Assembly (NCBI RefSeq): GCF_001663175.1
Contig: NZ_CP016033.1
Coordinates: forward strand, 1,984,001-2,048,000
Reading direction: 5' to 3'
Origin: Erythrobacter neustonensis
Lineage (GTDB): Bacteria; Pseudomonadota; Alphaproteobacteria; Sphingomonadales; Sphingomonadaceae
Length of the DNA: 64,000 nt
Part shown: piece by piece, positions 44,009 through 52,673 of the stretch
Numbering within the stretch: the first letter of the stretch is position 1
How the letters are laid out: every line of letters starts with the position of its first letter
Position numbers and translations under genes: made by a program
The notes under the pieces: model-generated
The model's database searches: none
What the model saw: only the letters and a program-made list of their open reading frames with translations
What the model was told of the DNA's origin: nothing

Positions 44009-45574
44009 TCAGCCTTCGTGCGCCGCAGCCACTTCGGGCACATCGACCGGTTCGGGCAGACTGTGGAGCTCGATCGGCGTGTCTTCGGGAGCATCCGCGA
44101 TCGCGGCGATCAATTGCCGCGCGCGAGCCGCAGCCGGCCCGCCATGCGGATTGGCGGCGACCGGGGCGAGAAAGCGCCGGGCGATTTCGATCTTGCCTTC
44201 GCCCGCCAGCATCATCCCGGCATTGATCTGCAAGCTGTGGTCGAACGGCGCGAGCACTGCCGCTCGTTCGAGCGCGGCGCGGGCGTTCTCGCTCGGCGCG
44301 ACCCCGCGCTCGACCTGCGCCCGGAAAAAGTAGACCAGCGGCAGCGGGTGATCGTTTTCGAGCTTGTTGAGCGCGACGAAGGGCCGCACCGCAGCGGCAT
44401 AGGCGGCGGTGCGCTGCTCGCCCTCTGCCGCCGCGGCCTGCCGGAACAATGCATAGCCTTTCTGGACATAGGCATTGGTGCGCGCCGGATCGCGGGCGAG
44501 CGCGGCATCGGCGGCGGCGATCGCGGCAGCATCGTTGCCCGCGTCGTATTCAGCTTCGGCGAGTGCGGTCAGGACGCCCGGATCATCGGGATATCTTGCC
44601 GCCACCAGTCGCACCTTGCCGACCAGTGCGGTCGCCTCTTGGCGGTTCACACCGCGCTGCGAGCGAACCTGCAGCGGCATCACCGCCCCTTCGCCCGCCG
44701 AAAGCGCGCGCAGGGTAATCGTTCCGGTCGAAAGCTTGTCGGGCGTGAGTTTCAGCGCCGAAGTGCGCGATTGCCGCAGATAGGCCCGCAGTTCGCGTTC
44801 CAACACGTCGAGATCGCCGAATGCAGCCTCGCCGGCGGCTTTCTGATCCATGCCTTCTGCAAGTTTCGCAAGGTAGGTGCTGACCTGCTGGCGTCGGCTC
44901 TCGCTGAAGAACAGGTAGTGATAGAGTAGCCAGCTTTTGGCGTAGAAGGTGTCGTATCCTTTGACTTTCTTCTTTTCGTAGAGCGCCGGATCGAACAGTT
45001 CGCGCACATGCACCGGGTCGGCAAAGGCAAGATCGCCCGCGCGATGTTCTGCCGGACGCCCGACCCACACGCTGCCGCCCGGCTCGAAACTGGCTGCCGC
45101 GAAAAACTCGGCCGCGCCTTCGTTGAACCACCGCGGCTTGGCAAAGCGCGAGGCGGACATCAGGAAATGGTGCGCATATTCGTGCAGCAGCACCACGGTG
45201 CTGAAATCGGGATAGCCGCTTTTCTGGTTGCGGATGTCCTGCACGAACGCGCGGCTGCCGCCCGCGCGCGGTATGTAGAACCCGGCGGTTTCACTGTCGC
45301 CCGAAAGCGATCGCATCGCGCGTTCGCCCCCCACCACATAGATGACCACGCGGTTCGACGGGCTGGGTGCTTCCGCCTTGCGCCCGGTCACGAACTCCAT
45401 GGCGCTGTGATAGCGTTCGAGATTTTCGGCAAAGATGCGGATGTCCGCAGGCTTGTCATCGGCATAGATGACGAAATGATCGGACGAGGCCTGATGCCAT
45501 TCGGCCGATGCCGGCGCCGCGATCCCCGCAAGCGCAATGGCGGCGGCAAAGGTGCGAAACACTGCTCTGATCAT
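44009..45574 (-). CDS. Secreted peptidase-like TPR protein (DUF1570-type, HExxH)
   Basis: 521 aa. Signal peptide 1-24 (AAIALAGIAAPASA-EW). A metallopeptidase-like motif 'LLHEYAHHFLM' (His131-Glu-x-x-His135) with 'WFNEGAAEFFAA' downstream fits the HExxH...E pattern of DUF1570 proteins. From about residue 330 there are helical TPR-like repeats (LTALAEAEYDAGNDAAAIAA, AYVQKGYALFRQAAAAEG). A periplasmic peptidase is likely but unproven. ATG 45574 is fixed by the signal peptide. Confidence 0.78.
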   Translation of the reverse strand: MIRAVFRTFAAAIALAGIAAPASAEWHQASSDHFVIYADDKPADIRIFAENLERYHSAMEFVTGRKAEAPSPSNRVVIYVVGGERAMRSLSGDSETAGFYIPRAGGSRAFVQDIRNQKSGYPDFSTVVLLHEYAHHFLMSASRFAKPRWFNEGAAEFFAAASFEPGGSVWVGRPAEHRAGDLAFADPVHVRELFDPALYEKKKVKGYDTFYAKSWLLYHYLFFSESRRQQVSTYLAKLAEGMDQKAAGEAAFGDLDVLERELRAYLRQSRTSALKLTPDKLSTGTITLRALSAGEGAVMPLQVRSQRGVNRQEATALVGKVRLVAARYPDDPGVLTALAEAEYDAGNDAAAIAAADAALARDPARTNAYVQKGYALFRQAAAAEGEQRTAAYAAAVRPFVALNKLENDHPLPLVYFFRAQVERGVAPSENARAALERAAVLAPFDHSLQINAGMMLAGEGKIEIARRFLAPVAANPHGGPAAARARQLIAAIADAPEDTPIELHSLPEPVDVPEVAAAHEG

Positions 45575-45679
45575 GACCCGAATTTTCCCCCCACCGCCCG
45601 GTCTGCGATCACCGCGCGACAACGCTGGCAGAATATCGCGAAACCCGCGCATTGCCAGAGGCTTGTCGGCAGCGGCCGG

Positions 45680-47302
45680 TCAATTCGGCGTGCGGGTTTC
45701 TTCGAGATATTGCCAGATCCGGCTGACCACCACCGATCCTTCGCCTACCGCGCTCGCCACGCGCTTGACCGAGCCTGCGCGCACATCGCCGACCGCAAAG
45801 ATACCGGGCGCTGTGGTCACGTAATCATCGCCCACGCCCGCCGCCGCGCCGGTCAGCACAAAGCCCTTCGAATCGATGTCGGCGATGCCCGACAGCCAGC
45901 CGGTATTGGGCGCGGCGCCGATCATGATGAACATCGCACGGGTATCGATCCGCTGCTCGCCCTCGGCACTGGTCAGCGTGACGGCTTCGAGCCAGTCTTC
46001 GCCGTGCAGCGCGGTGACTTCGGCGCGGTAATGGATCGTGATGCGCGGATCGGCTTCGAGCCGCTGCGAAAGATAGCTCGACATCGATTCGGCAAGGCTG
46101 CCCGATCGCACCACCAGATGCACGTGGCCCGCCGCGCGGCTGAGATACATCGCCGCCTGCCCTGCCGAATTGCCCCCGCCGATCACCACCGCGTCAGTTC
46201 TGAGGCAGAACCGCGCTTCCATGTCGGTCGCCGAATAGAATACGCCTGCGCCTTCCAACCGTTCGAGGTTGGGAAGCGGCAGGCGGCGATATTGCACCCC
46301 AGTTGCTACCAGCAGCGCGCGGGCGCACAATTCGTCGCCGCCGTCGAGCGTGACGCAATAGGTGCCATCCGACCGCCGGGTCAGCCCCTCGACCCGGCGC
46401 GGCATGACGAAGCGCGTGCCGAATTTCATCGCCTGCACCTGTCCGCGCCAGGTGAGATCGGCGCCGCTGATCCCGGTGGGAAAGCCCATGTAATTCTCGA
46501 TCCGGCTCGAGGTGCCGGCCTGCCCGCCGACGGCCATGTCCTCGACCACCAGCGCAGCGATCCCTTCGGACCCGGCATAGACCGCGGCCGCCACGCCCGC
46601 AGGCCCGCCGCCGACGATCACCAGATCGTAGGTCCGCCGCGAACAGATATCGAGATCGAGCCCGAGATATTGCGCGACCTTGCGCGGGGTGGGATCATCC
46701 AGCAGCGTATCGGCGCCGAGCACCACCGCGGGCACGGCCGGCAGCGACGCGCAGGCATCGTCCTGTTCGGATGTGTCGCGGTCCAGATCATAGGACTGGA
46801 AGGGGATGCGGTTGCGCGACAGGAACCGCTCGACCGCCTGCACCGCGCCGTCGCGGTCGGCGCCGATCACCTTGACCGCGGCATTGCCATGCTCGAACTG
46901 CTTGCGCCGTCTTGCGGCAAAGACCGTGATGAGGTGATCGGACAATTCGGGCACCCGGCTCATCAGGTCGAGCACGCCTTCGCGCGGCGCTTCGATCACG
47001 CGGGTGTCGACGTGCGCGCGCATCTTCAGGTAATTGGTCGACCCGCTCAGGAACCCGATCTCGCCCAGAAACTGCGTCGGGCCGAGCGTGGATTCGAACA
47101 TCCGTTCATCGGTGTAGGGATTGACGACCTCGACCTCGCCCTCGATCACGTAGACGAAGCGGTCCATCGCCTCGCCGATATCCATGACGATGCTGCCCGC
47201 GGGGTAGAATTTATCGCCCCCGATCGCGCAGATCGCATCGACATGCTCAGGCGCCAGCGGCACCCGGCGCATGGTTTCAAGGTCTGCTCCCAAGGTTTCC
47301 AT
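45680..47302 (-). CDS. FAD-dependent oxidoreductase with cyclic-nucleotide-binding domain (thioredoxin reductase-like)
   Basis: 540 aa. Residues 15-130 form a cyclic nucleotide-binding domain (FYPAGSIVMDIGEAMDRFVY, QFLGEIGFLSG). Residues 140-215 resemble a glutaredoxin/thioredoxin module (NRIPFQSYDLDRDTSEQDDA) without CxxC. From 225 comes a thioredoxin-reductase fold: 'YDLVIVGGGPAGVAAAVYAG', 'AVVIGGGNSAGQAAMYLS' and 'PGIFAVGDVRAGSVKRVASA'. The CxxC of thioredoxin reductase is replaced by 'YSATDMEAR', so electrons must go to another acceptor. cNMP binding could gate activity. Confidence 0.88.
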   Translation of the reverse strand: METLGADLETMRRVPLAPEHVDAICAIGGDKFYPAGSIVMDIGEAMDRFVYVIEGEVEVVNPYTDERMFESTLGPTQFLGEIGFLSGSTNYLKMRAHVDTRVIEAPREGVLDLMSRVPELSDHLITVFAARRRKQFEHGNAAVKVIGADRDGAVQAVERFLSRNRIPFQSYDLDRDTSEQDDACASLPAVPAVVLGADTLLDDPTPRKVAQYLGLDLDICSRRTYDLVIVGGGPAGVAAAVYAGSEGIAALVVEDMAVGGQAGTSSRIENYMGFPTGISGADLTWRGQVQAMKFGTRFVMPRRVEGLTRRSDGTYCVTLDGGDELCARALLVATGVQYRRLPLPNLERLEGAGVFYSATDMEARFCLRTDAVVIGGGNSAGQAAMYLSRAAGHVHLVVRSGSLAESMSSYLSQRLEADPRITIHYRAEVTALHGEDWLEAVTLTSAEGEQRIDTRAMFIMIGAAPNTGWLSGIADIDSKGFVLTGAAAGVGDDYVTTAPGIFAVGDVRAGSVKRVASAVGEGSVVVSRIWQYLEETRTPN

Positions 47303-47382
47303 GCCGCCCTCCCGCGATGCGCCGAATGACCCGCCTCATGGAGCCATCGGCGCAGGAAGGGAAGGGGGGAGGTTGGGGCGCC

Positions 47383-49230
47383 TTACGCCTTGGCCCCGGC
47401 GATGTAGCGGCTGACCGTATTGGCCATCACCGAGAGCGGCGCATTGCCACCGAGCACGACAGCGGTGTTGAACGCCTTGAAGTCGTAACGGCTGCCAAGC
47501 TCGGCCTCGGCGCGGGCGCGCTGGCGCACGATTTCGCTGTGGCCGATCTTGTAACCGCAGGCCTGACCCGGCCACGAACAATAGCGGTCGACTTCAGATG
47601 CGACCTCCTCGGCCTTCGATCCGTTCTCCTCGACGAAGAACTGCCGGCCCTGTTCGCGGGTCCAGCGCTTGTGGTGCAGGCCCGTGTCGACCACCAGCCG
47701 GCAGGCGCGGAAGGCGAGGGATTGCAGGTATCCCAGCCGACCGACCTTGAATTCGTCATAGGCGCCAAGCTCGTCGGCGATCTGTTCGGCATACAGCGCC
47801 CAGCCTTCGGAAAAGGCGTTGAAGGCGAGGATCGAGCGGATCAGCGGCAGGCGGTTCGAATATTCGCCCTCCCACACGTGGCCGGGGATGCTTTCGTGGA
47901 AGGTCAGATCGGCCAGATCGTACTTGCGGTGCAGATCGGTGGTGCGCAAGTTGATCCAGAAGCGGCCCGGAATGCTGCCGTCCTTGCTGCCCGCGCCGCC
48001 ATAGGCGCCCGGCGCGCCCGGTTCTTCGGCCAGCGGCAGGCGGCGCACTTCCATGTTGGGGTTGACCAGCTGGTTGAACGCGCGCGGCATCTGCCCGCGG
48101 ATCCATTTCAGCCGGTCGTTGATGAAGGTGAAGATCTCGTCGCGGCCGGGATCGCCTTCGGCAAACTGGTAGCGCGGATCGGCTGAAAGGGCGCGCATCC
48201 GTTCGCCCACGCTGCCCTTGGTATAGCCGATTTCCCTGAGGATCGGGTCCATCCGCCCGTGGAGCGTGCGCAATTCGTCGAGACCCTGCTGGTGGATCTC
48301 GTCGGGCGTCAGCCTGGTGGTGGTCGAAGCGCGGATCGCCCAGTCGTAATAGGCCTCGCCCTGCGGCTGCGCCCACATGCCGGCAGCATCCTTGGCGAGC
48401 CCGCGCTGGACCTTCAGTTCGGCCATCTGGCGTTCGAGCGCGGGGACGATGCCCGAAGCGGTAATCCGCGCGGCCTGCTCGGCCGCTTTCTCGGAGCCGG
48501 CGATCTTGCTTGCGGTCAGCGGCCCGGCATAGCTTTCGTTGGCCGCGGCAAGGCTGCGTTCCATCTGAGCGATCGCCTTGTCGATCAGGAAGGCGGGCGG
48601 CACCACGCCTTGCCCGCGCGCGTCGCGGATGCGGTCAAGCTCGCCGTCGAGCAGTGCGGGGACTTCGGCCAGGCGGCTCATGTAAGGCCCGATGTCCTCG
48701 GGCGCGGCGAGCGGCTGTGACGAGCCGAAGAAGCGCGGCATGTCGATATAGCCGCCGACGTTCTGGATCACGACATAGGGCGCGTTGCGCCAACTGCCCA
48801 CGGCAACATCGCCGTAAGGCTTGGCAAAACCTTCAAGCGCGCTGGCAAAGGCGGTTTCGACCACCTCGAACCCGATCTGCTGGTCGCTGGTCAGCCCTGC
48901 CTTGGGATAGGCGCGCACTTCGGCGACGAGTTCCTTCAGCGTTGCGGCATAGGCCTGCCGCCCTTCTTCGCCCCCCGTGCCGAAGGTCGATCGCCACGCG
49001 GTATATTCGCCCACGTCGACGCCAAGCCCGGTGGCGCGGCCCGGTTCGTGCGCGAGCATGCGGTAAGCGATGTTTTCAAGCGCAGCGTCTGGCGCAAGGC
49101 CCGCGATCGATCCCGATGCGCTGGTGGGCGCAGGCTTGGCGGCGCAGGCCGGCAGCAAGGCGATGGTCGATGCGCCGGCAAGCCCTGCTAGGGTCTGGCG
49201 GCGGGTGATTTTGGTGGCGATCTCTCTCAT
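47383..49230 (-). CDS. DUF885 family secreted protein (Tat lipoprotein)
   Basis: 615 aa. Twin-arginine signal with lipobox: 'RRQTLAGLAGASTIALLPAC'. The DUF885 core is helical, with a zinc-peptidase-like 'FHESIPGHVWEGEY' (HESxPGH) and 'FSEGWALYAEQIADELGAY', matching metallocarboxypeptidase-like DUF885 proteins. These are frequent in sphingomonads and caulobacters, with unproven substrates. ATG 49230 is chosen as the one that places RR correctly (the frame opens at 49266). Confidence 0.87.
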   Translation of the reverse strand: MREIATKITRRQTLAGLAGASTIALLPACAAKPAPTSASGSIAGLAPDAALENIAYRMLAHEPGRATGLGVDVGEYTAWRSTFGTGGEEGRQAYAATLKELVAEVRAYPKAGLTSDQQIGFEVVETAFASALEGFAKPYGDVAVGSWRNAPYVVIQNVGGYIDMPRFFGSSQPLAAPEDIGPYMSRLAEVPALLDGELDRIRDARGQGVVPPAFLIDKAIAQMERSLAAANESYAGPLTASKIAGSEKAAEQAARITASGIVPALERQMAELKVQRGLAKDAAGMWAQPQGEAYYDWAIRASTTTRLTPDEIHQQGLDELRTLHGRMDPILREIGYTKGSVGERMRALSADPRYQFAEGDPGRDEIFTFINDRLKWIRGQMPRAFNQLVNPNMEVRRLPLAEEPGAPGAYGGAGSKDGSIPGRFWINLRTTDLHRKYDLADLTFHESIPGHVWEGEYSNRLPLIRSILAFNAFSEGWALYAEQIADELGAYDEFKVGRLGYLQSLAFRACRLVVDTGLHHKRWTREQGRQFFVEENGSKAEEVASEVDRYCSWPGQACGYKIGHSEIVRQRARAEAELGSRYDFKAFNTAVVLGGNAPLSVMANTVSRYIAGAKA

Positions 49231-49279
49231 GCCGACGAGGCTTAAAGCCCCGTCGGCACGTGTCAATCACAGGGGGACT

Positions 49280-49678
49280 TCAATCCTTGAGGATGCCCTC
49301 GACCTTGCCGCCTTCCAGCGCGAGCAGATTCATCACCGCGTGATGCAGCGCGATGTTCTGTTCGGCAGTGCCTTCGTAATCGGTCATGCCGAGTTCGCCG
49401 GCCAGTTCCTTGCGGTTGGCATAGCTGGGGTCGATATCGACCAGCTTCATCAGATCGACAATCGAGGTCTTCCAGTTGTACTTGTCCGCATCGGGCAGGG
49501 CAGCGATGCGCGCGGCCATTTCGGCCTCGGAAATGGCGTTATCCACCGGCGCTGGCGCTGGCGCGGGCGCGGGCGCGGGGGCTGCGGCCGGCGCCGGGCG
49601 TGCGGCGGGCGAGGCTGGCGGGGCTGCCTCCTTCTTCTTGCCGAACACCGCATTCTTGATCGAAGAGAAGATACCCAT
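49280..49678 (-). CDS. DUF3597 family protein
   Basis: 132 aa. 'MGIFSSIKNAVFGKKKEA' then a Pro/Ala stretch (residues 20-45) and the DUF3597 domain: 'NWKTSIVDLMKLVDIDPSYA', 'RKELAGELGMTDYEGT', 'LHHAVMNLLALEGGKV'. Function unknown. ATG 49678 follows GGAGG with 5 bases between; ATG 49681 is in frame but too close to the site. Confidence 0.85.
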   Translation of the reverse strand: MGIFSSIKNAVFGKKKEAAPPASPAARPAPAAAPAPAPAPAPAPVDNAISEAEMAARIAALPDADKYNWKTSIVDLMKLVDIDPSYANRKELAGELGMTDYEGTAEQNIALHHAVMNLLALEGGKVEGILKD

Positions 49679-49764
49679 CATAGCCTCCGTTACATTGTGA
49701 ACCTGACTAAGAGGCGCGGCCTTGCGGATGTTCCGCCGGTGTGCTGCTGCCAGAGGATAAAGAC

Positions 49765-49980
49765 GTGACCAATATCGTGCTTGCCATCGTGATGCTCGCC
49801 GCGCTGGCGCTGGTGGCGGGCGCGTTCGTGCTGTGGCGCCGCACGGGCGAGGCAAAGAACCCCGCGCTGATGGTGCTGCTGGCGGTGATCGCTGTCGTGA
49901 ATGTCCTGATCTGGACCGTGCCCAACGCGGCGGGCGATGTGCCGCTGCGGCAGGTCGAAAAAGCGGCCGGGGAAGGCTGA
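49765..49980 (+). CDS. Small two-helix membrane protein
   Basis: 71 aa with two membrane segments, about 3-23 (IVLAIVMLAALALVAGAFVLW) and 33-52 (NPALMVLLAVIAVVNVLIW), and a charged tail. GTG 49765 has AGAGG upstream; GTG 49741 would add eight polar residues and is less convincing. Function unknown. It is convergent with the TonB-like gene (31 bases). Confidence 0.6.
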   Translation: MTNIVLAIVMLAALALVAGAFVLWRRTGEAKNPALMVLLAVIAVVNVLIWTVPNAAGDVPLRQVEKAAGEG

Positions 49981-50011
49981 GAACGCCGCCTCCCCCGGCA
50001 AAATCGCATCC

Positions 50012-50701
50012 CTATTCCGGGATCTGCCAGGTGACGCTGCCCGAATAGCTGCCAGCCACCGGCTTCCCCGTGCCATCGCGCGCCGCATCGAAGCGCGCGC
50101 GCTTGCTGACGAGATCGCAGGTCGCCGCATCGAGCGGGGCATGGCCGGTCGAACGCGTGATCGAACAGCCCGTCACCTTCCCGCGCGCATCGATCGAGAG
50201 CGCAAAGCGCGCCGTCCCCGCCATGTCCTCCATGATCCAGCGCGGACGGTAATCATCCGTGGTCACCCACTTGGACGCATTGCCCTTAACCTTCGCAGCC
50301 ACCGGATCGTAAGGCGAGGTGCTGGGCGAGGGGCCGGGGGGCAGGCCGAAATCGACCGGGCCGGCGATCACCGGATCACCCAAACCCGGCAGCGCATCGA
50401 TCACCGGTCCGGTGCCGAAATCGGTCGGCGGCAGGGTGGGCAGGCTCGGCGCGTCGGGCCGGCTGTCGGTGCGCGGGGTCTGCGCTGTCTTCGCATCGGG
50501 CGTGGCCGTGTCGGGCGTGGGCGGCGGCGGGGGCAGAGGGATCTCGGCGACCGGGGTGGCCTGCGGGCGGGGGCGGGGCGGCACGGTCACCACCGTGACC
50601 GCAAGGCCCACCACCAGCAAAGTACCGAAGGCTCCGGGGATACCCAATGCGCCGGCGAGCGCGGCGGGGTTGGGGCGGCGATTGGCAGAAGCATAAGTCA
50701 T
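50012..50701 (-). CDS. TonB-like energy transducer protein
   Basis: 229 aa. One N-terminal membrane helix (LGIPGAFGTLLVVGLAVTVVTV, about 19-41), a Pro-rich periplasmic linker (LPPPPPTPDTATPDAKTAQ), and a C-terminal TonB-type domain (ARFALSIDARGKVTGCSITRSTGHAPLDAATC, split ARFALSIDARGKVTGCS and ITRSTGHAPLDAATC) with the sequence order of TonB_C proteins. It lacks ExbB/ExbD neighbours. Probably powers outer-membrane receptors or is a TonB homologue of narrower role. Confidence 0.8.
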   Translation of the reverse strand: MTYASANRRPNPAALAGALGIPGAFGTLLVVGLAVTVVTVPPRPRPQATPVAEIPLPPPPPTPDTATPDAKTAQTPRTDSRPDAPSLPTLPPTDFGTGPVIDALPGLGDPVIAGPVDFGLPPGPSPSTSPYDPVAAKVKGNASKWVTTDDYRPRWIMEDMAGTARFALSIDARGKVTGCSITRSTGHAPLDAATCDLVSKRARFDAARDGTGKPVAGSYSGSVTWQIPE

Positions 50702-50814
50702 ATCCGTAGGCTCCTCTCTCCATCATCGTGGGAGCGGCCGCCGGAGCGCCTTGGCAAAAGGGGCGCGGCACTCCGGCCCCGCTCGATGCCGAGGATACTA
50801 TGACTTTTGTCAGG

Positions 50815-50831
50815 CGCGAAGGAATTTCGCG
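50815..50831. promoter_or_regulatory. Inverted repeat between the TonB-like and hydrolase genes
   Basis: CGCGAA-ggaat-TTCGCG, a perfect 6+6 dyad in a 226-base gap between two minus-strand genes. An AT-rich stretch (TGTTTTTCAGGACTGTATTTTT) follows on its right and may hold the promoter of the TonB-like gene. Role not known. Confidence 0.35.
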
Positions 50832-50927
50832 TTGTTTTTCAGGACTGTATTTTTTGCAATCAAATCGGTAGAGAAATGATTGATTTTGCTGGCGTGGCGG
50901 CGGCAGCCACCACGCCGGCAATCACGC

Positions 50928-51584
50928 TTACTTGATCGGGCAATCGGGCGAGAGGCGGAAGTCGAGGTAGTTGTCGACCGAACGCATCAGTTCATCCATT
51001 TCGTTTTCGAAGAAATGGTTGGCGCGCGGGATTTCCTCGTGATGGATCGTGATGTGCTTTTGCGTGCGCAGCTTGTCGACCAGCTTCTGCACCGCGCCCG
51101 GCTGCACCACGGTATCGGCCGCGCCCTGCACGAAGATGCCGCTGGCGGGGCAGGGGGCAAGGAAGCTGAAATCATACATGTTCGCGGGCGGCGCGACCGA
51201 GATGAAGCCGCGCACTTCGGGGCGGCGCATCAGCAATTGCATGCCGATCAGCGCGCCGAAGCTGTAGCCCGCGATCCAGGTGCTCTGCGCTTCGGGGTGG
51301 ATCGACTGCACCCAGTCGAGCGCCGATGCCGCATCGGACAACTCGCCGATCCCGGAATCGAAGCTGCCTTGCGAACGGCCCACGCCGCGGAAATTGAAGC
51401 GCAGCGTGGCAAAGCCGCGGTCGGCAAAGGTCTTGTAGAGCCGCTGCACGATCCGGTCGTTCATTGTGCCGCCGCCTTCGGGGTGCGGATGCAGGATCAT
51501 CGCCACCGGCGCACGCGGACGGGGCGGGGGCGAGAAACGGCCTTCGAGGCGGCCTTCCGGGCCGGGGAAGATGACTGAGGGCAT
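50928..51584 (-). CDS. Alpha/beta hydrolase
   Basis: 218 aa. Nucleophile Ser108 in 'WIAGYSFGALIG', acid in 'GAADTVVQPGAV', His in 'ANHFFENEM', and 'ILHPHPEGGGTMNDR' in the oxyanion-hole region. This is the small CocE/YfhR-like group found in many proteobacteria; the substrate is unknown. Divergent from the first cysteine desulfurase gene, with both promoters in about 100 bases (CTATATAGG at 51634). Confidence 0.85.
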   Translation of the reverse strand: MPSVIFPGPEGRLEGRFSPPPRPRAPVAMILHPHPEGGGTMNDRIVQRLYKTFADRGFATLRFNFRGVGRSQGSFDSGIGELSDAASALDWVQSIHPEAQSTWIAGYSFGALIGMQLLMRRPEVRGFISVAPPANMYDFSFLAPCPASGIFVQGAADTVVQPGAVQKLVDKLRTQKHITIHHEEIPRANHFFENEMDELMRSVDNYLDFRLSPDCPIK

Positions 51585-51683
51585 TGGCTACCTTGTAAAC
51601 GGGCACCGCGCCGGGTGGCGCCGGAATTGCGCGGCCTATATAGGGGCACACGCAAAAATCGCAATTATTGTGAGGACACGATC

Positions 51684-52673
51684 ATTTCCCACCGGGTCTA
51701 TCTCGACCACGCCGCCACCTCGCCGCTGCGCGCGCAAGCACGCGCGGCGATGGAGGAGGGGTTTGCGATCTGGGCCAACCCATCTTCGCCCCATGCCGAA
51801 GGCCGCAAAGCGCGCGCCGCACTGGAAGATGCGCGCGAGCGGGTGAAGCGCGCGCTGGGCTGGGAGGGCGAAGTGATCTTCACCTCAGGGGCGAGCGAGG
51901 CGTTGGTGATTGCGCTGGGCCGCGCAAAGGCAAAACGCCGCATCGTGAGCGCGGTTGAGCATGACGCGGTGCTGCGCGCGGCGCCCGACGCTGCGTTCTT
52001 CACCGGCGCGGAAGCTTTGGGTCAGGACACGCTGATCGCGGTCCAGCATGTCAATTCCGAAACCGGCACAATCAACCCGGTGAGCGACATGGCCGCGACC
52101 TTGCGGGAAAGCGGCGCGTTGCTGCTCAGCGATTGTGCCCAAAGCGCGGGCAAGCTCGTCCTGCCGCAGGCCGACATGGTGGTTGTCGGCGCGCACAAGT
52201 TCGGCGGGCCGATCGGGATCGGTGCGCTGCTGGTGCGCGATTTCAACCTGCTCGAACCTGTCGGCGGACACGAGCGCGGCTATCGGCAGGGGACGGAGAA
52301 CCTGCCCGGGGCGATGGGGATGGCGGCGGCGCTGGAGGCGGATGCTTGGGCAACCACATCCGGACAACGCGCTGGGTTTGCCCAGGCCGTCGCGGAACAG
52401 CGGCTGATCATCGGCGAACAGGTCGATTACATCTTTGCTCTCACGCACCCCACCATGAGCGCGCAGGCCCTCCTTATCCGCCTCGACGCCATGGGTTTTG
52501 CCGTATCGGCGGGGAGCGCGTGTTCCTCGGGCACCCTGAAGAAAAGCCGGGTGCTCGATGCCTTCGGGGTGCCCGATGAGACGGCCGCGCGCACGATCCG
52601 GGTGAGCCTCGGGTGGTCGACCACGCCCGAGGAACTGGAGCGCTTTGCGGACGCATGGGCGGCGCTCACATGA
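51684..52673 (+). CDS. Cysteine desulfurase family protein, first of tandem pair
   Basis: 329 aa. A PLP class V aminotransferase: 'VYLDHAATSPL' opens, the PLP Lys is in 'VGAHKFGGPIGIGALLV', and the catalytic Cys loop is 'SAGSACSSGTLKKS'. There is no ATG near the N-terminus. ATT at 51684 has GAGGA (51672-51676) seven bases upstream and begins right at the conserved 'SHRVYLDHAAT', so a rare ATT start is my choice. GTG 51615 (352 aa) is the standard-codon alternative without a ribosome site. It overlaps the second desulfurase by ATGA. Confidence 0.82.
   Translation: MSHRVYLDHAATSPLRAQARAAMEEGFAIWANPSSPHAEGRKARAALEDARERVKRALGWEGEVIFTSGASEALVIALGRAKAKRRIVSAVEHDAVLRAAPDAAFFTGAEALGQDTLIAVQHVNSETGTINPVSDMAATLRESGALLLSDCAQSAGKLVLPQADMVVVGAHKFGGPIGIGALLVRDFNLLEPVGGHERGYRQGTENLPGAMGMAAALEADAWATTSGQRAGFAQAVAEQRLIIGEQVDYIFALTHPTMSAQALLIRLDAMGFAVSAGSACSSGTLKKSRVLDAFGVPDETAARTIRVSLGWSTTPEELERFADAWAALT

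Noticed and set aside
49545..49610. GC-rich repeated hexamers (GCGGGC/GGCGCG) as a microsatellite
   Set aside because: They encode the Pro/Ala linker of the DUF3597 protein, a usual feature of that family.
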